From Plectrocnemia conspersa (Eukaryota > Arthropoda > Insecta > Trichoptera > Polycentropodidae), in contig VTFK01000125.1 of NCBI GenBank assembly GCA_009617715.1, positions 496,001 through 560,000 on the forward strand: a DNA stretch of 64,000 bases, written 5' to 3'. Position 1 is the first letter of the stretch, and each line of letters begins with the position of its first letter. The translations under genes and the position numbers were made by a program. The notes below the pieces were generated by a model. That model had not been told where the DNA came from, did no database searches, and saw only the letters and a list, made by a program, of their open reading frames with translations. Shown here one piece after another: positions 23,935-36,969 of this stretch.

Positions 23935-24740
23935 GAATATATTCGTAATTGTCTGTAAAATATTATTTAATTAAAAAAATATTGCTTAATAATAATTATT
24001 TTAATTAATTATTAATTACTTTTATAATCATAAACGCTTTTTTAATTTTATAAAATATCAGTGACGGCGTCAAAATGATTAATTTATTATTATATATTTT
24101 TTGTCAGATACATCATTTCAGCTTTTTCAAATCATCAACTGCGATTCAATTAATTCAGCAAAATTGATGGAACATTTTAAATACATAATTTTATCGTTAT
24201 TGTATTTATATACAATAGCTAATTATGTTTGGAACGAATTTGATATACATAAAGATCGGATCCGTATCAGCGTTTGTTTAGTACGGATTTGCGTATAAAT
24301 TAAATATCTAGAAATAAATTAACCGCGATCGAATTATTGAACTGATTGAAATAAAATATTTGTGTCTTGAAACGACAAATACAAAAACGTACCACGAACT
24401 TTGCGACGCACACCTGTTTTTGAGATAAGCGTTAAAAGATAATAAAGAGTGGGCCTTTCCAAAATTTTGTTTCTTTTAACGAACGAATTCTACGAATTCG
24501 GTCATAGTAAACACGGCCACAAACATTCTATTCACAAATTTTTTTGAGAAGGAGCGTTTCTTTATCACATTTCGAAACAAAATAAAGGCGCATGGATTAT
24601 GGATTTTAGAGTGGCACTAGTCACCCGGATGAAACGATAAGTATAAAAATTGTTTATACTAAGATTTAAAAAATATATTTTGAGATAGTATAAACGAATA
24701 TTTTACGAATAATTAAAATAATCCAATATTCGATTGAAAA
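23935..24740. repeat. R1 dispersed repeat, longest copy
   Basis: Begins GAATATATTCGTAATTGTCTG and TAAAATATTATTTAATTAAA, includes TTTGGAACGAATTTGATATA and AAAGATCGGATCCG, then GATAAGCGTTAAAAGATAAT, TTAACGAACGAATTCTACGA and AATATTCGATTGAAAACC. The 24220-24545 part matches 55770-56025 in reverse complement. No coding capacity is seen. Confidence 0.8.
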
Positions 24741-24789
24741 CCCGAGTCGCTACGTTACCGCCTTATTAAATCGCACTATGGCTTGACGC

Positions 24790-25130
24790 GTTTTTTGCGT
24801 CGCAAAAAAATTGCAACGCATACCTACTTTTGAGATAAGCGTTACACAATAATAAAAAAATGGGCCTTTGCAATAATTTGGTTTTGCTGAAATTCTGCGA
24901 ATTTCGGTCATAGTAGATACGGTCGTTTCATGAATGTTTTTCGAAGGCGCAACAGCATTTTTGTTGTTGGGAAGAAGCGTCTCAAAACAAAATAAGGGCA
25001 TTAGGCATTCAAGTATATTGAGAAAAAACGACTCAAGTATACAAATTGTTTCATTCTAAGATTTTTTCAAAATTCATTTGAGATATTATAAACGAATATT
25101 CGATCAATTCTTCGAATATTCATATAGTTG
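24790..25130. repeat. R1 repeat, tandem partial copy
   Basis: Repeats TTTTGAGATAAGCGTTA, GGGCCTTTGCAATAATTTGG, AATTTCGGTCATAGTAGATA and GAGATATTATAAACGAATATT of the adjacent copy, so the right half of R1 is present twice in a row. Confidence 0.75.
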
Positions 25131-28100
25131 AACATCGGGCAAATAATTTGAATATTCGATACCCGCTTCTCTTACGTGTCCGCTCTCGACCGCTGAGCAA
25201 GGTCGCGTATCGCACCGCTTTCAGGCTATTGTTTATTTATAAAGCTATCTAGGTTTATTAAAATGTTTTTAATTACTCTGTAAACGTAAAAAAATATTTT
25301 TAGTAATTGTTGAATTAATTTTGTTTTATTTTTTAATGGTGAAGCGACGCTCCCACAACTAGGCACTAGACGCACTGATAGTGATGGTGAAACAATCTTT
25401 AACGGGGTAGTACGTGTACTGTCTTGTTGATGGTACAAGACATGTACCATCTCACATTTATCGAAGTAAACCGGTTCATAAAATTCCACTCTTTTTAATG
25501 TTTTTTCCCCTCATATACACTATATTATCTTGACATTGTAATTAGTGGCGCTATTGACCTCGGATTGGAGGTCGTTATCAAGATTTTTTTCGGTAGCGTA
25601 TTCAAAACGCGTTAACGTGGCACTAGGCCACGTTAGTGAGATTGACTGAACATGAAAGGTTATCGATTGACCTCCATAATGGATAAATAAGGTAGAACGG
25701 AAAGGAACAAAGAAACGGAGAGTAAGCAGATTTTGCACATTTTGAGCTTGGAGAATATTCCTCAATGATGCAGCTGTATGACGTTTCATTAAATCCGGCT
25801 CAGGTCTCATCTACCAGTACGACGCTATCTGTACCTGGTCGTCTGGACGGCAATCTGTCCCTATCTACCGCCCCGCATTTTCTATATGCGTATATGCGAT
25901 GCACCTACCGTCGATATATTATTTATATAGATTCATTGTTGAATTTTATTTGTCAACTATTTTAATATGTGTGCAATATATACATATGTATATATGTACA
26001 AATATATATAATAGTTATAGAGTGACAAATTTCAGCGTTTTTATTCTAATGCGTCATACAATCGATTAGGAGACTTGAAATTTTATGTTTTATAAAATAC
26101 AATACAATAGCAGCTCATATATATATTTAGGATAATATATTTTTTTAATTAGGGGTTAAGAAAAAATTGTAATAAATATGTAAAACGTCGACTAATTGGT
26201 ACGGTGTTTATGATTTTGCATCGCAGAGTGAAAAAATTAATGTTAATAAGATTCAAGCGCGGAGGCTTTCGCTTTGCGTAGGCTCCGTAATATACACCCT
26301 TGGCAGAAACGGTTCAAATCAGATTAGCTTCCTAATGGCGTGTTTCTGGAATGAGGCACGGTCTTAATTATTGCGCCAGCTAAGATTAGATAAATCAAAT
26401 TCTGAACTATTAAAATATAGAACGAGATAGGATCGCTAATTGAATCGGAAGGGCGGCGACAGTGAGTTATCGGCAAAACTTACCTTTTCACGCTACGTTA
26501 AGCGAAAGTGATTATCGAGTGGGTGTTTGGGTTCCGTGTGAACTATTCCTGGAAGATTGAAGTACTTTGCCGCTGGGGTGCAAAACTTGATTGTAAGTAA
26601 TTTTTTAAACTTTCGAGTAGATAAATAAATTTACTACTTCTGAACATTAATTTAAGAAAAAATCAGATCAGTATAGAAATAGTATTTGTTAAATAAATAA
26701 TATTAAAGTTGATTAAATGTATGTGTACGTACATATACATATGTACAGCCTTGGCCATAATAATGGGGCATCACTTAAAATGGTGTGTAACTCTTTACAA
26801 GTTTTTTACCCGTATTTCTGAGCACTATACAAAGGAATTAGTCGTTTTTAATTGCTCGTTTGAGTTTAGCATATGTACATAGTCTAGGATGCTACATGCA
26901 TGTATTGTTATAATTATAATTAACACAATTTTCATAACTTTATATTAATCACATTATCATAAATATATAGAGTAGCCCAAAAATTCAATAATAAACTATA
27001 TTTTTTAGGTTGATGTAATAAAAAAACATTTTATGCTATTTATTACGGTGCTGTAACTCACTTCCCCATCTCACCCCAATCGTGAGATATATTTTCGCAT
27101 TCTGTCTTTGGTTGAGGCAAAATACCGAATAAATTTGCCAAAAATTATCGCAAATAAGATCTTGTATAAATAGCGTATACATTAGGTTATCTGATATCTT
27201 TGGCAAAACTATCAACCTCTGTGATAGCGGTGTACAAAAATAAGTGCACAGACAAATCGGTATATAGCAACTATTCCGACGTCGTTGCAGAAACAGTCGT
27301 CGACGAGCGACTTTTTTTCGTCAGATATATAAAAATCGGATACGATTTTTTGGCACCGAATGACTGAAAACGCGTGAAAATGTACTTCACTGCGCTATTA
27401 TTGTCTCGGTGTGACGCGGAGGTCAGACACGTGGACTGAAACAGCGCCGAGGATACGCGCAACAATGGTCGATTGTAATAGTGAGGTTGAACTTGCACCG
27501 GGTTGGACCGAGTCCAGTGGTGGTCTGCGATGACGATAGTTCGATCCACAGTGACGCCCGTGACTCGTTAATCATTTATAAAAAGGCTAATTTGAAAGGT
27601 GATCCGACTCATCTACTCTTGCCGTTCTACTTGGTAAATAACTAGCAAACTCTACTGCTTATCGAGAGTTTCATTACCTAATACGATAATGTGATTTGTA
27701 TGAATACACATCGAAAACTTTTTAAGTACCCAATTTATATTTTATTAGCTAATAAACTTTTGTTAAAGTTCTGGAAGAAAAATTAATTGGACGAAAAATT
27801 AATTTTATTCCTTTATATATATACTTAACATGTGACAAATTTTTATGGATTACATGAGGCAACATTTCTTCTATTGTTCTTTCATTAAAAATCAAAATTA
27901 CATCACCGGTTCATCGCATCGTTCACACAGATGATACAAAAAAAAAAAATCTTATTTATACGAAATAAATCTCAATTAAGTAAACCTTCATATGACTCGA
28001 TTCATGCGATTGACAAATTACGTCCGTAGCAAAATAATTGCGTCTCAATAATATTAAGTTATATAATATTCGTTGGTGAGTTGAAATTATATCATTAAAA

Positions 28101-28289
28101 ATATTGTATTATATTTAGGTTTATAAGAATGTGATTGTCCGCAATCCGCCAATCGATTTTATCGTACGTAGTTAAAAAATATTCCATTTCGACTGTAAAA
28201 AGAGTATTTAATGCATTACAAAAGTGAACGATCTTATTGCATCTTTAAATTCATTATAATTTTACGTTCTACATATTTATTAAACGCCT
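25131..28289. other. Anonymous sequence
   Basis: Moderately GC-rich spots at 25560-25880, 26440-26580 and 27260-27560 show no recognisable protein. ACAGCCTTGGCCATAATAAT at 26745 resembles a Tc1-type terminus, but no matching end was found. Confidence 0.4.
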
Positions 28290-28515
28290 TCCTGGAAGTT
28301 GCATTCATTGCTTAACAAACATCTTTAACGATTGCTTATATATTGGGTGTTTTCCAACTATTTGGAAAACAGCTAAAATGCCTACACGATCCTACGATTA
28401 CCCTCATTTAGTAAATTGTTTTTAAAATAATCATTAGAGGTTTAAAAGAATCTTTGAAAAATAAAATTATTAACAAACAGTTCGGCTTAGATATAGAAAA
28501 AGCTTTCGACACGGT
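28290..28515 (+). pseudogene. Jockey-type LINE, RT fragment
   Basis: IFNDCLYIGCFPTIWKTAKM matches the fP..WK segment before the RT palm, and DIEKAFDTV at about 28487-28512 is the first catalytic-Asp motif. The RT continues at 29590 after inserted elements. Confidence 0.75.
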
Positions 28516-28674
28516 ATGTTCTTTTTCATTTTTTTTTTATTTAATCTTCCGTTGTAACCTGACAGGCGTAAGCCCAATGCGTTACAACGGGAAAATCTGT
28601 ACCGACTGAGTAAGTCAATCAGACATATTGAATACCTACAAGTAATTATTAACCACCGTTGACATTTACATATA

Positions 28675-28957
28675 CAGTGAAATCTCTTTTTAACGAATAC
28701 CGAAATAACGAATCTTCAATTTGTCCCCGAAAAACTTTCATACAAAATGTTTTCATTGTAACGAATACTGATCTCAGTATAACGAAATATTTTGATCTGA
28801 ATTTAAGAATGACGCTACAACTTGACACAATATTTCTCTGAATTCAGTTCGTCCTTGACTCGGCGTGTGCCGGATGTGTTCACAATATATATTTATAAAA
28901 CATTTCTTCAACAAATGTTATTGTGTTCATTACAGTATCCTTAAAAATAGACAAAAA
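28675..28957. mobile_element. Pogo-type MITE, copy 2, truncated at the right
   Basis: TA|CAGTGAAATCTCTTTTTAAC and inner TAACGAATAC blocks match copy 1 up to CCTTAAAAATAGAC, where similarity stops. The right terminus is missing. Confidence 0.85.
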
Positions 28958-28974
28958 ATAATATCTTTGATTTC

Positions 28975-29574
28975 GTGCCAAAAATATTTGGTTATCATGC
29001 ACCTATAGCGCTCACCATTGACATCCGACTTTCATCGTTTTCAAAAAAGTAAGACCCCATGACGCCACCTGACCACAACGCGCACCTAAACCGTTTATTT
29101 TTGGGCATGTAATATAGTCTCTCGTGAATCACATGAGAATTTTCTTCGCCACATATGCGGCAATTTTGCATATTAACTGGTGGAAATGTGCCTCATCAGA
29201 GAAGATTTTCTTTAAAAAAATCTGCGCAAATTCTTTGCATTGGGCTACAGTTTTTGTGTTATCTGAATTTTATACGGGTGTAGGTGCAAGTCCAGGTGAA
29301 AAATGCGCCAAAAGAAGCAATAAAAAATGTCGACGAATCGAAAATTCCGAGTCTTCGGCCACAGTGTCACTTACGTCAGCAATATTCTCGGCTAACCGGA
29401 TGCCTTAACATATCTCCAACCAAACTTTTTCACTACGTTGCGTATTATTCGCTCAATGGGATGATGAAATTGATCATACTCTTTCCATAAATTTCTATAC
29501 ATAGTTCGTAAGAACAGTTTCGATCCTTTATGTAAATGTGTTGTTGAAAAAATTTCATTTGCCACTTTTAACAC
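28975..29574 (-). pseudogene. IS630/mariner-superfamily transposase relic
   Basis: On the minus strand, over several frames: FHHPIERIIRNVVKKFGW, then IFSDEAHF (first catalytic Asp region, about 29185-29207), KNCRICGEENSHVIHE and CALWSGGVMGSYFFENDES. This order matches the mariner-like family with SDEAHF and GPFFFEN motifs. There are many frame changes; the rest of the catalytic triad is not present. Confidence 0.7.
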
Positions 29575-29589
29575 GCGTGATTATTAACA

Positions 29590-29780
29590 GCTGTCTGATT
29601 TACAGTGCTGCTAATATAGGAAACTCAAATTTGATCATCATGTACAAAATCCCCGATTGTCTGCTACGCTTAATACGCTCATACCTAAGCAGTAGAAGCT
29701 ATATTTTATCACTAAATAATGACCACTCGATACCGCGTAAAATTCCAGTTGGATTTCCTCAGGGATTTTATATATTTTTT
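29590..29780 (+). pseudogene. Jockey-type LINE, RT fragment (continuation)
   Basis: KIPDCLLRLIRSYLSSRSY, ILSLNNDHS and RKIPVGFPQG form the RT stretch that should follow the first Asp motif at 28.5 kb. It stops right after PQG, before YADD. Confidence 0.8.
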
Positions 29781-30689
29781 TCACGTAAACTAAAGGTTTT
29801 CAAGTTTTTTCCCATTAAATAATAACCATATTATTGAATAAAACGTTTTGTATACAAAAATACGTTATATAAAAAAAGGTTGAATATTTTAAGAGTTATT
29901 GAGCTAGGGTTGTGACCGACTTGGACAACCTTCGGGGATAAAGAGGGAGAGAATTTTAAGAATGGCAATTCAAATATATATAAGAGGCTCTCGATGAAAA
30001 AATGTGGTTTGCTTAAAATACTAGTAGTACCGTTTTCTTTGCACAACGAAAGCAAGAAGCGGTTGGTAAATAAAAATATGTAAATTTTAGCATCTTATAT
30101 TTAAAATATTATTTCATTTAATAATAATCAAATAACGAAAAAAATTGTATACAAATTGTTAATTTATTTTATAATTTATGACAGCAATTATTATAAATCA
30201 CTTAGTAGAACTTTTTTTAAATTAGTAAATACTTAAATTGTTGTGATACAATTAAACAGAAAACCAGATAGGAGAGTTCACGTGAGATTTTGATGCTGAA
30301 GTCAAGTCCTTGTAAATGAAAAAGGATAATATTATAATTCGTACTTATATTTAAAAATCGTTAAAATATACGCGACATTGTTAGGAACTGGTTCGAGGCT
30401 ATCTACATTGTATTTATTTCATTAACTACTTGGTTATGATTATTGTACAAAATGCCGTTTAATACATTTATCTGGAATTAATCGGTTAATAATATAGCGG
30501 GGGTGACATTAGTGATTTGTTATAAATGTTTGTTTCGAGGACATTTTCTAAAGACGCGGAAGTCACATGCGTCACACCTTCATCCATCTTTTAAACATAT
30601 TCAATTGGTGAAATGTATTTTGAGAAGCTAAACATATTGATAAATGTTGTCCAAAAAATCCTAGATTTTTTTTAAATACGCTCATTTCA
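29781..30689. other. Anonymous AT-rich sequence
   Basis: Nothing recognised. Confidence 0.4.
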
Positions 30690-31349
30690 AAAATCTAAAT
30701 AATTTTACAAACATACTAATTATATATACATGTTACTAATTTATAATCATTATCATGTTTACATTTTGGTATTAGCTACTGTTTGATAAAAAATAAGAAT
30801 ATAAAATAAAACGTTAATGTTTATAATTGAAGGGGAAAAAATAAAAAAAACTTGTAAAATTTAAGCGAAAGAAAAAGAAAAATACAATTGTTATTCATTG
30901 CTGTCTTTAGCCTTTGAAGCAATATGTGCTTTGGCATTTTGTGCTTGTATTGAAATTTAAGATTGTTTTTATATTTATACACGAGATTAGTGGGCTAGTG
31001 TGGTTCGCGAGATATTCTTATAATATTTTATTATTATTTATTTAGCTAATTTTTACACTAAACATACATATAATACATAATATAAACATGAACAGAATTT
31101 TTTTTTAATTGATTTCTTAATGCACAAAAATGTTTCTTAATTATATTTAGGAAACCCGCTACATTTTTATTTTTGCGGATTGTCCTAGAAATATTATACA
31201 AATTCACACATTCGTACATAAGTCCCCTGGCCGTACTCGTTTTATTATACCTAACTACTTAGTATATAATCTATTATATGTACATCTTTATTTATTATTA
31301 AATACTTATTAGAATGCTCTCGTAACCTATTATTTTCTAACTTATATAT
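30690..31349 (-). repeat. Probable LINE 3' UTR; blocks shared with 60.4 and 63.1 kb
   Basis: Blocks such as CATACTAATTATATATA, AAGCAATATGTGCTTTGGCA, GATTAGTGGGCTAGTGTGG and CCCCTGGCCGTACT recur at 60420-60740 and 63050-63280. It lies directly downstream (minus strand) of LINE RT C-terminal coding, which suggests a 3' UTR. Confidence 0.65.
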
Positions 31350-31720
31350 AAATAGCGTAAATACTTAAAGATTCATATTTAATGTTTGTTGAACATATAT
31401 CCATTCCAATCTATCAATCTTACTTCTACAACTAGTAAATCTATTTTTATTTAAAACTACTCTCATTGCCATATTTTGTAATTTTTAATATGGAAATACA
31501 ATGTTCTTTAATTGTTGCTATTTGAAGGCTAATATACTTTTTTTTAAGATTTGTTTAAAATGTGTATTATATATTATTTTTATGACTCGTAATTTAGATT
31601 TTTTTTAGTATTACTGGTGTTATTCCACACCGGACAGGCATATGGTAAAATGGGTCTAATTAATTGTTTATATGTAGAATACAATTTTAAAATCATGGAT
31701 ATATAAAAAAATATATAAAT
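31350..31720 (-). pseudogene. Jockey-type LINE, C-terminal RT fragment
   Basis: On the minus strand KQLIRPILPYACPVWNNTS and NTKKNLN correspond to the post-RT RPILTYASPVW motif of jockey elements. It is separated from the RT at 32.3 kb by a Tc1 relic. Confidence 0.75.
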
Positions 31721-31945
31721 TGGTTGTATAAGACGACTTTATTCCAATCATTAACATGGCCAGGAAACAGAAAAATTTATAGGCAAAACAACAATTGATA
31801 AAAAAATTATCCGAGCTGAAAAAACATATCAAGGAAGTGTGGGAATAGGAGATCGATCTTAAAATAATTAAAAATCTGTATTTATCGATGCCAGGCGGAA
31901 TACAAGAATTTATTAAAAATAAGGGCGAAATAACGTCAATATAAT
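31721..31945 (+). pseudogene. Tc1-type transposase C-terminal relic
   Basis: After a degraded WPGN, the frame reads IKKLSELKKHIKEVWE, a stop, then LKIIKNLYLSMPGGIQEFIK and NKG. The SMP(R)...I..KG ending is diagnostic for Tc1 transposases. Confidence 0.7.
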
Positions 31946-32279
31946 TATGTTAATATGTTATAAAATTGTTTTATTTACAATCTTTTAATTTTTAAATATG
32001 CTCGATATTGCTTTCTATGAATAGAACCAAAAAAGGTCGCGCGCACGTGTTGAGTTAGAGGCTCGCCATTATGCACTTGCTGGGATGACGAAAAAATACA
32101 CCTTTCCCTGAATTGACGCAATTATACATACCTAATTTTACAATACCCGAATTTTATGAACAGTTTTAACAGAAAACGAAAGTTAACAATAATAATTATC
32201 TATTATAAATTTAAAAACGTGTAAAATATGTATCGAAGTTAATAAAAAAATAATTAATATACATATAAAAACCGCCATG
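31946..32279. other. Unassigned sequence between Tc1 relic and LINE
   Basis: AT-rich; probably Tc1 terminal or LINE sequence decayed beyond recognition. Confidence 0.3.
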
Positions 32280-33770
32280 TCAACTTTCAATTGGCTCTGT
32301 TGTTTAAATATCGGTTTAAGGGCCGCAATTGTGGCAAGCCCCTTCAGAGCGAAGTTTCAAATATGTTTATTAAATTTAAGCGTGGAGTCCAGGTGTAATC
32401 CCAGATATTTAACGTTATTTTCCATTTGACGTTATTGTCCTCTTCATTTAGGTTGTGACAAAGTTTGTCTGCGTTTTGTAAAAATTATTGCTTCTGTTTT
32501 AATTTTCTATGACTGAAAATATCTATTTAAGATTTGTTGAGGACCGTAAATACTAGTTAAAATAGCTGTATCGTCAGCGTACATAGATAAACACGTACAT
32601 ATTGAATTTGGGATATTGTACGTATACAAGATATAGAGGAACGGTCTGAGAAAATTTCCCTGAGGAACTCCAGATAGAATTTTACGCGAATTCCAGTGCT
32701 CATTATTTAGTGAAACAATATAGCTTCTACTTTTCAGGTTTGAGCGTAGTAAGCTTAACATATAGGCAGGGGTTTTGTTTTAGTATAGTTTATGAATCAA
32801 ACCTTCATGCCATACTGTGTCAAAAGTTTTGTCTATATCTAATATTAATAGTCCTGTATTTTTTTTAATATTAAAATTAGAGCATATGTGCTCTGTTAAT
32901 AGTTGTATTCCTTAATTTTTTTTTTATACGCATAAGAAAATTTTATTGGGCGATAAAGAATCGCTTTTGTAAGATCCATATCGGATGAATTTTAGCTTTT
33001 TGTTAAGTAATGAATACAAATTGTGTTAAGCTAAGTAATGAATACAAATTCTAGGAAGGTGTTTAATTAACGTTTTATCTAATCTGTCAATTCCAGGACT
33101 TTTTTTATTTTTCATGTTTTTAATGTCACTTAACATTTCCCGTGAATTTATTTTGCTAAATAAATCCTTATCTACCGCTTATCTACATTTTTATTATCGA
33201 TCTATTTACTTCGTTTATAATTTAGTGTTTAGTTTTTTTAATACAGAAAAAGCGTCACCTATGATATTTCCAGTTTTTAACCGTGGAATTACTGTGTGTT
33301 TATTTTTAAGCGATTTAGTTACTTTCCATAATGAATTATGTGCTGGTTTTAGCTTAAACGTTACGTTTTTAATGCTCTGAATTTTATCGCGAATACCATC
33401 GGTCAGTTTGTTTTTTAAAGTTTTTAATTACTGAGATTTAATTTTTTGCCACCGCTTTCTCGTTTTATTTTTAATTTTAATACATTTAATAATCGATGGA
33501 GTAAGTTCAACATAAGTATGTATATTTATACGTGTCGGTACTGATGATATTTTGGCTTGTACAATTACGGTTGTTAAATAATTAATATCATCATCGATAG
33601 TTTTGGTGTCTTTTGAAACCCCTCCATTTAGCAATGTTATAATGGATAACTTTGACCTCACCCTCCAGTGTAAAATACACAGGAAGGTGCTCCGAGAACA
33701 GCGCCTGGATGCATCATTGCATATCTGAGATCTGAGCATTACCCATAACTAACGCAATATCTAAAATTAG
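32280..33770 (-). pseudogene. Jockey-type LINE: linker and RT domain
   Basis: In minus-strand order: a linker with DDDINYLTTVIVQAKISSVP and NKTRKRWQKIK (jockey pattern before RT), a degraded middle, [46 protein letters not shown] and MYADDTAIL. The YADD catalytic box is intact, but frames change repeatedly. It is the same family as 28.3-29.8 kb (SRSYI-SLNN) and probably part of the element whose 3' end lies at 30.7-31.7 kb. Confidence 0.85.
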
Positions 33771-34499
33771 TTTCTAGAATAATATTATCGGTATGAAGGA
33801 ACGTGTAATATTTGATTCGATGTCTATAATATGTATTCTGTTTTCGATCATCAAATTTAGATTAAATTTAAATTAATTCGCCAATCAATTTAAACGCTTT
33901 TGACACACCGCCCCGGCGTTTTGGCAGCAGCCGCATAGTCTATGACGTCACTCACACACTATCGCGTCACATAAATTATTCCCATGTCCATTTATCAATT
34001 CGTTTCGCATCGTGCGTTGTCACATTGGTGCCCTCACTCTACACCGGTTCCGATGCCTGCCTTCAGCGATAGACTCGGGTTGGTTACGCATAAAACGTTT
34101 TTTACAGCACGCCTCCTCGGCCGTAAACAATATTGGATATGACATGACAGTGCCACGTTCTCCGCCCGCCACTGGTCGCGTTTTGTAATATCTTTAGTCT
34201 TATTATTAAAATCGCATATTTCGCTGCGTCGGACGCTGCGAAGCGGTTGTCAGTTGTATTATATTCCATTGATCGGTCCACTAAGCAGCAGCTTCTCTTC
34301 TTGGCTTGCTACCAAAATTATTAGTTTTTTTTTGCGTAAGTGAGTGAGATTTTTGGTCCTTGGTGAAAAGTGCGTCCAAAAATTGCGTAATGCTACACGA
34401 ACTGAGTAAGATCGTATGAAAATTGGATTAACATATGCGTTTATAAGTAATATACATATATGTATATATTTATTTATTATACATGTCACAAATATTGAT
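33771..34499. other. Anonymous sequence, GC-richer at 33900-34260
   Basis: No recognised coding or repeats. Confidence 0.4.
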
Positions 34500-35340
34500 T
34501 TTCTTAACTACTGTAATTACAAAATAAAATACTAGTAGTACCGGAATGTTGTAAATGAAATCTCCATGGTTTAGAATTACGAAAAATACGATATAATTAA
34601 AAGTAAATTTAGGACGTGTTATTTGGGTGCGTGTAGTTGGGGGACTATAAACTTATATGGCTTGCTCACACATAATGTAACGGGCACAATGATTAAAATA
34701 AAAATAATTCGCATTCTGGGACTATATTGATTATGCAGTATTTACGTATTTTTTTACTCTATAATATTTACATAAACATTTATAACTCAAATTTAATTAA
34801 TGTTACTTTTAACATGAGTAGAAATAAATAATACGAGAGATAAATCTTTCAAAATTATAATTTTGCTATTCTGAAATAAATATTAAATGTGCAATAATTT
34901 AAATAAAATAATATAAATAAATCTCACCGCAATAACAAATATATAACAATATATAAATCTGTTTTTTTTTTAATATGTCGCACTCTGAACACACATATTT
35001 TTTCTACGCACTCCTTTCTCATAAGGTTCTTTCGGATAATCGTAACTGACAAAAAATAGGGAGTAATATATTTTATTGGAATAAATTGGCGAGTGGTGCT
35101 CTTGCCCCTTGTATAAAAAGTTAAGAGGCATCCAAAAGCGGTCGATCAATGACGATGTTGTCCTACGTTGTCAAATAACATATTTTTTATATAAATAATG
35201 AAAGTGTTGTATTCGAATGCTTTGGTTTTGCTAATCGATAAACATTATTATAAACCGCTAATTTGTTTAAATAATAATAATATCAATACCGGTATTGACT
35301 GTTTTTTTTGTGATACCGATATTGAACATTTCGTTATTAT
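34500..35340. repeat. Dispersed repeat, copy 2 (see 3.24-4.64 kb)
   Basis: Same ordered blocks as copy 1, including AATATGTCGCA, GGATAATCGTAACTGAC, GAATGCTTTGGTTTTGCTAA and CAATACCGGTATTGAC. A fragment of the inverted-repeat MITE family (34603-34687) is inserted near the left end. Confidence 0.65.
34603..34687. mobile_element. Fragment of the 53.1-kb inverted-repeat MITE
   Basis: ACGTGTTATTTGGGTGCGTG, TAGTTGGGGG and GGCTTGCTCACACATA-TGTAACGGGCAC match 53160-53285, with a deletion in the middle. Confidence 0.75.
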
Positions 35341-36320
35341 TGATACACACAGTTATTCTGTATATACTGGTGAACGCGTTGGTTTTGTCGCAAAATGGAT
35401 CAAGTCTTTCATATATGTATATATATACCGTCTAGGCAAATATAGATAAATTTCATAAATGTATATTCGGGACTGATTGCTTACTGTCAATAATAAATAA
35501 AAATCACTTTTAAATCAAACATTATAAAATAATTTTATCAATGTCGTTAGACCGTAAAACTGTTGCTTAATTTTTATTAGTTATTTTAATTGGTATTTGC
35601 ACAGCATTTATTAAGTATTAAAACTCGAATATCGTGGCGTCTATTTTAGAGTACATATTTGCTCTCTCGACACAGACCTTCCAACGCCGAGCATTTAATT
35701 CCGCTGAGAGCTCAGAAGTAGCAGCTTTCCAGAAGTCATAATTCAACTAGATTGGCATCAAATACATGTATATGTAAGTGCGTCATATCCAATTTAAGCT
35801 TATATGGTCTATAAATCGCGTTATGGCAGCATTAAATGTACAAATTGAAATGTCACTACTGCAGTTCTTGAAACGTTACCTGTAATTTATAATATTTTTT
35901 TTCACAAATAATATATTAAAAATATTATGTTCACGGAAAGTTTTGTTCATCTTCTTTAAAACTACTTAATTGCTATTGCAGTTAGATTTTTTTATAAATT
36001 AATTAGTATCTGTATTTGATAAAAATATGTATGTTACTACTTTATATCGTGTTGCGAAAAGTCACGTTTTTATATTATATACTACTTATTTTTTTATAAA
36101 ACAGTTTTTTTTTATTCATTACTCTTCCACCCTTCTTGTGTGTCTGTGTAGTGACTAGGTTCCAGGAAATAAAAATAACCAACCAGAGGCCAAAGTTTAT
36201 TAGATTGCTTCCATTGGTTGCTATCGATTGTGCTCTATTTTTACTCATGTCCAGTAAAGTTTGTTTCATTCTCAGACATATACCTAATTTAACGCAATAG
36301 TAGTGAAACTCTTCATGTAG
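35341..36320. other. Anonymous AT-rich sequence
   Basis: Nothing recognised. Confidence 0.4.
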
Positions 36321-36437
36321 GCTGACGCATTCGATAAACTTTATTTAGGTGTATAATTACCACTATTTTCTATTGCAATAGATATCTAAAGACCACGTGC
36401 ATTTTAATGAAGATTAAAGTCTATCGAATGCGTCAGC
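36321..36437. repeat. Inverted repeat, 22 of 23 bp matching arms
   Basis: GCTGACGCATTCGATA (36321-36336) is repeated exactly in reverse complement at 36422-36437, and the match extends inward with one mismatch. The ~70-bp loop is AT-rich. Possibly a small MITE. Confidence 0.85.
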
Positions 36438-36969
36438 AAATAGTGGAGTAGTAATTATTTGTTTATAAAATGTATCGACGTAATTTGGTTAAATCTCACA
36501 TCAACGCAATTTTGAAAAGCGTCTCAAGGAAATTTGACAACCTCATTGTCACTTATAGCGACAGTGTAAAATGTCTAAAAATAACTCGACCATTTTGCTC
36601 TCGTACGTGGATGAACTGACAAAAATAATCCTGTGAAAGAACAGGAGATACATATAGAATAACTTACTAATACGTGGTTTATTGTCGGCTAAGATCCTTT
36701 GACTTTTCAACAGTTATGATGCTGTATTAAACGGAAAATACTGTCTGCTATGTGTGATGTGAGTTTCGATCGGTACACAATGAAATATAATAACTTGTAG
36801 ATACGACAATTCTCAAACTTGATTACCGTTGATCTAATAATAACTTTATAATCTCGCCTATCTGATCCGTTATTGATGAGCTACACATCGCACCAGTTCC
36901 GCTCCTGTGTTTCAATTACACCAAAGGCAACTCTAAAACCGTTTCATTATGTATAACTCGCAGATTAGG
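36438..36969. other. Anonymous sequence
   Basis: Nothing recognised. Confidence 0.4.

Noticed and set aside
25613..25636. Short palindrome TAACGTGG...CCACGTTA
   Set aside because: Eight-base arms are too short to exceed chance in 64 kb.
33114..33380. 88-codon + strand frame
   Set aside because: Antisense to jockey-type LINE sequence between linker and RT.
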